Assembly (NCBI GenBank): GCA_905204635.1
Contig: CAJLAN010000063.1
Span: 1 to 8,110 of the forward strand
Reading direction: 5' to 3'
Length of the DNA: 8,110 nt
Source of the DNA: an uncultured Collinsella sp.
GTDB lineage: Bacteria > Actinomycetota > Coriobacteriia > Coriobacteriales > Coriobacteriaceae
In this document: positions 1-4,605 of the stretch, piece after piece
Layout: each line of letters starts with the position of its first letter
Numbering within the stretch: position 1 is the first letter of the stretch
Notes under the pieces: model-generated
Told to the model about the DNA's origin: nothing
The model's database searches: none
Seen by the model: the letters and a program-made list of their open reading frames with translations, nothing else
Position numbers and translations under genes: made by a program

Positions 1-1
1 A

Positions 2-406
2 GCTGCCCAGGTAGCACAGGCAGAAGAATTTATCGTTACAAAGCCGGAGGGCTATGAGTCACCGATCGCCCAGGGCGGAAGCAATGTTTCCGGTGGTCAG
101 AAGCAGAGACTTTCCATTGCGAGAGCCATTGCCAAGAAACCGGAGATCTTTATCTTTGATGACAGCTTCTCAGCACTGGATTTCAAGACAGACAGTACAT
201 TACGTAAAGCACTGAAGGAGCATACAAAAGATACAACAACGATCATCGTTGCACAGCGTATCAGTACCATTCTCAATGCAGATAAGATCATTGTACTGGA
301 TGATGGCCGTATGGCAGGAATCGGAACACATAAAGAGCTTATGAAGAACTGTGAGGTATATCGTCAGATTGCCATGAGTCAGCTTTCAGAGGAGGAATTG
401 GCATGA
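2..406 (+). CDS. Heterodimeric ABC exporter, degenerate-site subunit, C-terminal part (partial, 5' end outside window)
   Basis: This is the last 134 residues of an ABC transporter nucleotide-binding domain. The signature NVSGGQKQR is at bases 89-115 and is intact. The Walker B region reads IFIFDDSFSALD, with Asp where the catalytic Glu normally sits. The switch position reads VAQRIST, with Gln in place of the H-loop His. Loss of both residues is typical of the degenerate subunit of heterodimeric exporters such as TM287 and BmrC. The stop codon overlaps the next ATG (ATGA at 403-406), so the two genes are translationally coupled and the products should pair. The transmembrane domain and Walker A lie upstream of the window. 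Composition is odd: about 46% GC over the first 360 bases, with frequent ACA, GCA and AGA codons, unlike everything downstream of about 455. The substrate cannot be read from the sequence; drugs or lipids are usual for this family. Confidence 0.93.
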   Translation, partial: AAQVAQAEEFIVTKPEGYESPIAQGGSNVSGGQKQRLSIARAIAKKPEIFIFDDSFSALDFKTDSTLRKALKEHTKDTTTIIVAQRISTILNADKIIVLDDGRMAGIGTHKELMKNCEVYRQIAMSQLSEEELA

Positions 407-2232
407 GTGAGCAGAGAAGACGAAAAGGGCCTATGGGAGGCCGTGGAATGCAGCCCACCGAAAAGGCCAAGGACTTTAAGGGCACCATGAGGCAGCTGCT
501 CGGCTATATCGGCCAGCACAAGATTGCCGTGTTTGCCGCCGTCGCCTTTGCCGTGTGCTCGGTCATCTTTAACATTGTGGGACCCAAGGTGCTCGGCCAG
601 GTTACGACCAAGCTGTTCGAAGGCCTGGTCGCCAAGGTCAACGGCACCGGCGACGTTGACTTTGACTGGATCGCCAAGACGCTCGGCTTTTTGCTCTGCC
701 TGTATCTGGCGAGCTCTGTCTGCAGCCTGGTCCAGGGCTGGCTCATGACCGGCGTCACGCAAAAGATCTGCTACCGCATGCGCAAGGAAATCGCCGCCAA
801 GATTGCCGTCGTGCCGATGAGTTACTTCAACGGCCACAGCAAGGGCGATGTGCTCAGCCGCATCACCAACGACGTCGATACGCTGGGCCAGTCGCTCAAC
901 CAGAGCGTGACACAGCTTATTACGTCCGTCACGCAGATTATCGGCGTGCTCGTCATGATGCTTTCGATCAGCCTGCCGCTCACCGGCGTCACCGTGCTCA
1001 CGCTGCCGGCCGCCGCGATTATCTTGATGGTGATGATTCACTTCTCGCAGCCGTACTTCCGCGAGCAGCAGCAGGTTCTGGGCGCCGTCAACGGCATTAT
1101 CGAGGAGGATTTTGCCGGCCAGAACGTCATTCAGGTGTTCGACCGCGCCGAAGCTTCGATCGAGGAGTTCGACCGTCAAAACGACCGCCTCTTTATTAGT
1201 GGCTGGCGTTCGCAGTTCCTGTCGGGCCTGATGATGCCGCTTATGAGCCTGGTGGGTAACATGGGCTACGTGGGCGTCGTCGTGGTGGGCGCGCAACTTG
1301 CGCTGACCGGCAATGCCACGCCCGGCGACATCCAGAGCTTTATCCAGTACGTGCGCAACTTTACGCAGCCGGTGCAGCAGCTGGGCAACGTGAGCAACAC
1401 GATGCAGTCGATGGCTGCCGCTACCGAGCGCGTCTTTGAGTTCCTGGCCGCGCCCGAGGAGGAGCAGAAGGCCGACGCGCAGATTCCCGAGAAGCGCCCC
1501 GGCCACGTGGAGTTTGACCATGTGAAGTTTGGCTACACGCCCGACAAGACCATCATCCATGACTTCAGCTGCGAGGCGCAACCCGGCCAGACCATCGCCA
1601 TCGTCGGTCCCACCGGCGCCGGCAAGACCACGCTCATTAAGCTGCTGCAGCGCTTCTACGACGTGGACGGCGGTTCGCTGCGTGTCGAGGGCGTCGACGT
1701 GCGCGACTGGGACCGCGCGGCGCTGCGCGGCGAGTTTGCCATGGTGCTGCAGGATACCTGGCTGTTTAACGGCACCATCCGCGAGAACATCCGCTACGGA
1801 CGCCCCGATGCGAGCGATGCCGAGGTCGAAGCCGCCGCGCGCGCCGCACGTTGCGACCACTTTATCCATACGCTTGCCGGCGGTTATGACTTTATGATTA
1901 ACGAGGAGGGCACTAACCTGTCGCAGGGTCAGCGCCAGCTCGTGACCATCGCCCGTGCCATTTTGGCCGACCGCCCGGCGCTGATTCTGGACGAGGCGAC
2001 TTCCAACGTCGACACCCGCACCGAGGAGCTTATTCAGCGCGCCATGGATGCGCTGATGCAGGGCCGTACCAGCTTTGTCATCGCGCACCGCCTGTCCACG
2101 ATCCGCAACGCCGACGTGATCTTGGTAATTCGCGACGGCGACATCGTCGAGAAGGGCACGCACGACGAGCTGCTCGCCCAGGGCGGCTTCTACGCCGACC
2201 TGTACAATTCGCAGTTCGACGAAGCGGCGTAA
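403..2232 (+). CDS. Heterodimeric ABC exporter, canonical-site subunit (TM288/BmrD-like)
   Basis: A complete 609-residue type IV ABC exporter half-transporter with transmembrane domain fused to ATPase. Hydrophobic helices lie near residues 41-60, 93-116, 172-190, 194-212, 272-297 and 308-325. The ATPase has A-loop Tyr378, Walker A GPTGAGKT (402-409), Q-loop Gln450, signature LSQGQ (506-510), Walker B with Asp530 and catalytic Glu531, and H-loop His562. All catalytic residues are present, so it complements the degenerate partner encoded just upstream. The LSQGQRQ signature and the EEDFAGQNVIQVF coupling segment match what I remember of TM288-type subunits. The ATG at 403 is supported by GGAGGA at 391-396 inside the preceding gene and by the ATGA overlap. 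The first 17 codons contain AGA AGA CGA AAA and resemble the upstream gene, whereas codons from about 451 on are GC-ending, so the composition break falls inside this gene. The substrate is unknown; multidrug export is the family default. Confidence 0.95.
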   Translation: MSEQRRRKGPMGGRGMQPTEKAKDFKGTMRQLLGYIGQHKIAVFAAVAFAVCSVIFNIVGPKVLGQVTTKLFEGLVAKVNGTGDVDFDWIAKTLGFLLCLYLASSVCSLVQGWLMTGVTQKICYRMRKEIAAKIAVVPMSYFNGHSKGDVLSRITNDVDTLGQSLNQSVTQLITSVTQIIGVLVMMLSISLPLTGVTVLTLPAAAIILMVMIHFSQPYFREQQQVLGAVNGIIEEDFAGQNVIQVFDRAEASIEEFDRQNDRLFISGWRSQFLSGLMMPLMSLVGNMGYVGVVVVGAQLALTGNATPGDIQSFIQYVRNFTQPVQQLGNVSNTMQSMAAATERVFEFLAAPEEEQKADAQIPEKRPGHVEFDHVKFGYTPDKTIIHDFSCEAQPGQTIAIVGPTGAGKTTLIKLLQRFYDVDGGSLRVEGVDVRDWDRAALRGEFAMVLQDTWLFNGTIRENIRYGRPDASDAEVEAAARAARCDHFIHTLAGGYDFMINEEGTNLSQGQRQLVTIARAILADRPALILDEATSNVDTRTEELIQRAMDALMQGRTSFVIAHRLSTIRNADVILVIRDGDIVEKGTHDELLAQGGFYADLYNSQFDEAA

Positions 2233-2262
2233 AAACCGGCGGCAAGCAGCAGCAATGCCAGG

Positions 2263-2299
2263 AAAACGGGGACACAGGACAACCTGTGCCCCCGTTTTT
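2263..2299 (+). terminator. Rho-independent terminator of the ABC exporter operon
   Basis: The arms AAAACGGGG (2263-2271) plus CACAGG (2273-2278) pair with CCTGTG (2283-2288) plus CCCCGTTTT (2290-2298). The loop is ACAA, with one A-C mismatch, and the hairpin runs into five T residues. It starts 31 bases after the exporter stop codon. Because the left arm begins with AAAA, it could also work weakly in the other direction. The GGGGACA...CCTGT core resembles the 53-bp repeats further along, so it may be a repeat-derived palindrome used as a terminator. Confidence 0.85.
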
Positions 2300-2659
2300 G
2301 CTCTGCGGCCCTCAAACCGTCTCCCCTGGGACCTGATTGGCAGCCCCTTCGAGGCCCCGTGGGCAAAAAATGGCAAATTTGAGTACTGTTACCTTTTTAG
2401 TAACAGCCAAAACAGCCCCAAATGCCGTTTTCACGGCTTACACGCGTCCCTAAATTGATCAAACAATCCTATAGCGAACTTATATGTGTTTACGTTAATG
2501 AACATATTATGCTGTTATGTCTATTATTTTGCGAAGGCAATATGATACTAGGTTAGCAACCGTACTCATATTTGGCATTTTTTGCCCACAGGGCGTTTCC
2601 TGGGGAAGCAACAACAGCCTTAGGCTCTCGCGCGACGCCACTCCCTCCCGGCATTCACC
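2300..2659. other. Intergenic stretch with AT-rich island; no gene seen
   Basis: Between the exporter terminator and the first 53-bp repeat I see no credible coding frame. A frame opening with ATG at 2517 runs into the DAHP synthase gene in another phase; it has no ribosome site I can recognise and its translation looks random. Bases 2451-2580 are only about 31% GC by hand count (40 of 130) and contain TATTAT (2505-2510) and TATGAT (2541-2546), either of which might be a -10 box, but I find no well-spaced -35. GCCCACAGGGC (2584-2594) and GCCTTAGGC (2618-2626) are minor palindromes. Confidence 0.5.
2386..2406. promoter_or_regulatory. 21-bp perfect dyad, possible operator
   Basis: CTGTTAC (2386-2392) and GTAACAG (2400-2406) are perfect inverted 7-mers separated by 7 bases (CTTTTTA). 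There is no GC clamp or trailing T-run, so a DNA-binding site for a dimeric regulator fits better than a terminator. No regulator gene is next to it, and the nearest downstream gene (DAHP synthase) begins about 400 bases away, so its target is unclear. Confidence 0.35.
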
Positions 2660-2712
2660 GACGTTTCCCCAGATAAAACCTGCCAAAATAAACCTGTCCC
2701 TTTTTGGCAGGT
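2660..2712. repeat. 53-bp palindromic repeat, copy 1 (inverted relative to copy 2)
   Basis: This segment matches the reverse complement of 4277-4329 at 51 of 53 positions, with 40 consecutive identities (2668-2707 against 4282-4321). It is itself a hairpin: AAACCTGCCAAAA (2676-2688) pairs with TTTTGGCAGGTTT (2702-2714) around a 13-base loop that carries the ACCTGTCCC motif. A short palindrome with a conserved GGGACAGG core in intergenic DNA resembles REP-type elements mobilised by RAYT/IS200-like transposases, but no such transposase is in this window. It ends 17 bases before the -35 box of the DAHP synthase promoter. Confidence 0.85.
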
Positions 2713-2729
2713 TTCAGGGTGGCAAGGAC

Positions 2730-2758
2730 TTGCACTTTAGCGTGCGACAGCGGATAAT
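2730..2758 (+). promoter_or_regulatory. Sigma-70-type promoter for the DAHP synthase gene
   Basis: TTGCAC (2730-2735) and GATAAT (2753-2758) are separated by exactly 17 bases, each matching the consensus at 5 of 6 positions. Transcription starting near 2765 would leave a leader of about 48 bases with no evident attenuator, T-box or riboswitch. It is the best promoter in the window. Confidence 0.8.
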
Positions 2759-2812
2759 GCCGAACACTCGACAATACGCTTATTGCTCTTTCTGTAGATT
2801 GAGGAGGCCCAT

Positions 2813-3844
2813 ATGGCCATGGAATTCAAACGCAGGCTGCCGATCCCCATGGAGATCCGCGAGGAAATGCCGCTTTCTGCCGAGCTTACCGCCAAAAAGC
2901 AGGCATTTGACGCCGAGGTCGCCAAAGTCTTTACCGGCGAGGACGCACGCAAAGTGCTCATCATCGGCCCGTGCTCTGCCGACCGCGAGGATTCAGTGCT
3001 TGAGTACATGAACCGACTGGCCAAGACCGCCGAGGAGGTCAAGGACAAGCTCATCATCATTCCGCGCGTCTATACCAATAAGCCGCGTACCAAGGGCACC
3101 GGCTACAAGGGACTGCTGCACAACCCCAACCCCGAGGCTCCCGACGACCTACTCGAGGGCGTCAAGGCCATCCGCCATATGCACCTGCGCGTTATTGAGG
3201 AAACGGGCTTCTTCACCGCCGACGAGATGCTCTATCCGTCAAACTACCAGTACCTCGTTGACCTGCTGAGCTATGTTGCCGTGGGCGCACGCTCGGTCGA
3301 GAACCAGGAGCATCGCCTGGTGTCGAGCGGCATTTCGGTACCCGTCGGCATGAAGAATCCCACTGCCGGCTCTACCACCGTTATGCTCAACTCCATTTAC
3401 GCCGCGCAGGCGCACCAGAGCTTCATCTTCCGCAACTGGGAGGTCGAGTGCGACGGCAACCCGCTCGCACACGCCGTTATGCGTGGCTACATCGGTCTCG
3501 ATGGGCGCACCTACCCCAACTACCACTACGAACACCTGGAACGCCTGGCCGAACGCTATACCGAGCATGCCGGCTATGCCAATCCGGCAGCGGTCATCGA
3601 CTGCAACCACGACAACTCGGGCAAGCGTCCGCTGGAGCAGTATCGCATTTGCAAGGAGGTGCTCGACAGCTGCCGCCGCAACGAGTCCATCTCCAAGCTG
3701 GTCAAGGGCTTTATGATCGAGTCCTACCTGGAGGACGGCAACCAGCCGGTCGACGGCGGTGTCTTTGGCAAGTCGATCACCGACCCGTGCCTGGGCTGGG
3801 AAAAGACCGACTACCTCATCCACGAGATCGCGGAACGGATTTAA
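2813..3844 (+). CDS. aroG: 3-deoxy-7-phosphoheptulonate (DAHP) synthase, class I AroFGH type
   Basis: A 343-residue cytoplasmic enzyme that condenses phosphoenolpyruvate and erythrose 4-phosphate, the first committed step toward chorismate and the aromatic amino acids. Visible landmarks are GPCS (52-55), KPRT (90-93), GARSVENQEHR (158-168), GMKNPTAGS (179-187), DCNHDNSGK (263-271), ESYLEDGNQ (303-311) and KSITDPCLGWE (320-330). By comparison with E. coli AroG from memory, the metal ligands are Cys54, His266, Glu303 and Asp324, all present. The length is close to AroG (350). GAGGAGG at 2801-2807 lies 5 bases before the ATG at 2813; a second ATG at 2819 is less well spaced. The gene appears monocistronic, with its own promoter at 2730-2758 and hairpins directly after the stop. 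The letter G is only the family label: which amino acid inhibits it cannot be told, and residues lining the AroG phenylalanine site differ. Confidence 0.95.
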   Translation: MAMEFKRRLPIPMEIREEMPLSAELTAKKQAFDAEVAKVFTGEDARKVLIIGPCSADREDSVLEYMNRLAKTAEEVKDKLIIIPRVYTNKPRTKGTGYKGLLHNPNPEAPDDLLEGVKAIRHMHLRVIEETGFFTADEMLYPSNYQYLVDLLSYVAVGARSVENQEHRLVSSGISVPVGMKNPTAGSTTVMLNSIYAAQAHQSFIFRNWEVECDGNPLAHAVMRGYIGLDGRTYPNYHYEHLERLAERYTEHAGYANPAAVIDCNHDNSGKRPLEQYRICKEVLDSCRRNESISKLVKGFMIESYLEDGNQPVDGGVFGKSITDPCLGWEKTDYLIHEIAERI

Positions 3845-3870
3845 TTACGCGGTTTTACCAAACCGCGTAA
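3845..3870. other. Perfect 11-bp stem-loop directly after the DAHP synthase stop
   Basis: TTACGCGGTTT (3845-3855) pairs perfectly with AAACCGCGTAA (3860-3870) around a TACC loop, starting at the first base after the stop codon. No T-run follows on either strand, so it is not a textbook terminator. It could stabilise the 3' end of the message or act together with the larger hairpin that follows. Confidence 0.6.
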
Positions 3871-3884
3871 CGGCTCGACGCTGC

Positions 3885-3984
3885 AAACCCGCCAGAGCGG
3901 CAATCTGCCTTTCAGCTTCGACGGCATGACCAAAAGGTCAATGCCGCCTCGCTTCAAGGCACCTTGCTCGCTCTGGCGGGTTTT
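3885..3984 (+). terminator. Large branched hairpin with 15-bp closing stem and short T-run
   Basis: AAACCCGCCAGAGCG (3885-3899) is perfectly complementary to CGCTCTGGCGGGTTT (3969-3983) and is followed by one more T. The 69 bases between fold further: GGCA/TGCC (3899-3909), and CGGCATGACC (3922-3931) against GGTC-A-ATGCCG (3936-3946) around an AAAA loop. It is the likely place where the DAHP synthase transcript ends. It is much longer and more branched than an ordinary terminator, so a repeat element or a small structured RNA is also possible. Confidence 0.5.
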
Positions 3985-4050
3985 CGCTGACGTTTTTCTA
4001 CCTGCGTCGTTGCCAGAGCTGGCACTTGGAGACGCTCCTTTTGGGTAATC

Positions 4051-4103
4051 GTTGGGAACGTTCTTGTTTGACTAGTCGTTTAAGAACGTCCCCCAACGAC
4101 TAG
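4051..4103. other. Overlapping mutually exclusive stem-loops
   Basis: GTTGGG (4051-4056) plus ACGTTCTT (4058-4065) pairs with AAGAACGT (4082-4089) plus CCCAAC (4092-4097). Separately, CTAGTCGTT (4072-4080) is perfectly complementary to AACGACTAG (4095-4103), and that pairing would break the outer stem because both use 4095-4097. The arrangement resembles an attenuator switch, but no gene directly follows on either strand, so a repetitive palindrome is at least as likely. Confidence 0.5.
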
Positions 4104-4196
4104 CCCTCGCGTATCGTATGCGAGCTGGGCTTCGGGGGCCAGGCGTGCCCTGTTAAACATGCCCTCGGGTCGCACGTTTCCCTTCGAATCGATCAT
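4080..4196 (-). CDS. Possible 38-residue small ORF, doubtful
   Basis: An ATG at 4196 opens a 38-codon frame beginning MIDSKGNVRPEGMFNR and ending GLVVGGRS with TAA at 4080-4082. The same frame is open upstream to a TAG near 4276, giving about 63 sense codons in all. A GGGGG run 5 bases before the ATG could serve as a weak ribosome site. The composition is plausible for a real peptide, but the frame overlaps several stem-loops and open frames this long arise by chance in GC-rich DNA. I do not recognise it. It may be a remnant of a longer gene or no gene at all. Confidence 0.15.
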   Translation of the reverse strand: MIDSKGNVRPEGMFNRARLAPEAQLAYDTRGLVVGGRS

Positions 4197-4275
4197 ACAA
4201 GCCCCCAATCTGGTCCGTTTCCCCAGATTGTGGGCCCGCACGCCCAAGCCGCACGGCCCGCCGTTCAGCTGAACC
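4104..4275. other. Structured intergenic stretch
   Basis: Local hairpins include CTCGC(G)TA / TA(T)GCGAG at 4106-4124 and CAATCTGG (4206-4213) with CCAGATTG (4223-4230), the latter extended by CCC/GGG across a bulge. Longer-range pairing is possible between GGCTT (4128-4132) and AAGCC (4246-4250), and between GGCGTGC (4142-4148) and GCACGCC (4238-4244); these are nested and would close around the 4206-4230 hairpin. This could be a small structured RNA, but I recognise no known RNA family, and stems of this length can occur by chance. Confidence 0.3.
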
Positions 4276-4276
4276 T

Positions 4277-4329
4277 ACCTACCAAAAAGGGACAGGTTTA
4301 TTTTGGCAGGTTTTATCTGGGCAAACGTC
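4277..4329. repeat. 53-bp palindromic repeat, copy 2 (inverted relative to copy 1)
   Basis: The reverse complement matches 2660-2712 at 51 of 53 positions. Its internal hairpin, ACCTACCAAAA (4277-4287) with TTTTGGCAGGT (4301-4311), has one A-C mismatch where copy 1 pairs perfectly. The two copies lie about 1.6 kb apart in opposite orientation and bracket the DAHP synthase gene, its promoter and the hairpins behind it. Confidence 0.85.
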
Positions 4330-4330
4330 A

Positions 4331-4365
4331 ACCGCCGCGGGGGAGTTGCCTCCCTTCGCGGCGGT
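4331..4365 (+). terminator. GC-rich hairpin, terminator-like (copy A)
   Basis: ACCGCCGCG (4331-4339) pairs with CGCGGCGGT (4357-4365), and inside it GGGAG (4341-4345) pairs with CTCCC (4350-4354) around a TTGC loop. It is followed by CTTCT, a poor T-run, so termination on the plus strand would be weak. Its right arm is identical over 16 bases (4351-4366) to that of the minus-strand terminator at 4526-4568, so the two are related copies. Confidence 0.5.
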
Positions 4366-4381
4366 CTTCTAGCAGAAAAAC

Positions 4382-4502
4382 CAAGTGAGTAGGCTTTTTG
4401 CAGGAGGCCAAGCACGCCCTAAAACGCCACAGCTCTGACCTGCGGTTTTACCGATCATTTGTCGCGATGTGCTCGGCAAGTTCAAAAAAGTCTACTCACT
4501 TG
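4382..4502. repeat. 121-bp element with complementary ends (MITE-like or structured RNA)
   Basis: CAAGTGAGTAG (4382-4392) and CTACTCACTTG (4492-4502) are perfect inverted 11-mers. The complementarity continues without gaps for 34 positions (4382-4415 against 4469-4502, 26 of 34 matching, including CTTTTT/AAAAAG and AGCAC/GTGCT). Inside, TAAAAC (4420-4425) pairs with GTTTTA (4445-4450). I see no coding frame in it. It lies between the two related GC-rich hairpins. A non-autonomous mobile element or a folded non-coding RNA both fit. Confidence 0.55.
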
Positions 4503-4525
4503 CATCCGAGACGCACCGGATAGGC

Positions 4526-4568
4526 AAAAAACCGCCGCGAAAGGGCCCCTGGGTCCCTTCGCGGCGGT
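4526..4568 (-). terminator. Rho-independent terminator of the bceAB-like operon (copy B of the GC-rich hairpin)
   Basis: Read on the minus strand, ACCGCCGCGAA (4568-4558) pairs with TTCGCGGCGGT (4541-4531), extended by GGG/CCC across a one-base bulge, and runs straight into six T residues (complement of 4526-4531). The hairpin begins 38 bases after the permease stop codon. This is a classical terminator. Confidence 0.9.
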
Positions 4569-4605
4569 CATACGCCTCTGATTTTGCGACGGTTTTACCA
4601 GCTTG

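Noticed and set aside
379..2376. Long 665-codon open frame on the minus strand opposite the ABC exporter gene
   Set aside because: It mirrors a strongly recognisable ABC exporter in GC-rich DNA, is rich in Arg, Ala, His and Gly, and shows no motif; it is a shadow frame.
2517..3011. Open frame of 164 codons starting upstream of the DAHP synthase gene
   Set aside because: It overlaps the first 200 bases of the real gene in another phase, crosses the 53-bp repeat and the promoter, and has a random-looking translation.
4180..4215. TTCGAATC motif resembling a tRNA or tmRNA T-loop
   Set aside because: The flanking bases do not form the required 5-bp T-stem, and there is no acceptor stem, anticodon arm or CCA end nearby.
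4331..4568. ACCGCCGCG arms considered as part of a T-box leader
   Set aside because: No stem I AGAGA-type motif or GGGUGG antiterminator core is present, and no aminoacyl-tRNA synthetase or amino-acid gene follows.
3842..4605. Possible CRISPR array in the repeat-rich island
   Set aside because: The repeats differ from one another, are irregularly spaced and mostly inverted; there is no regular repeat-spacer pattern and no cas gene.
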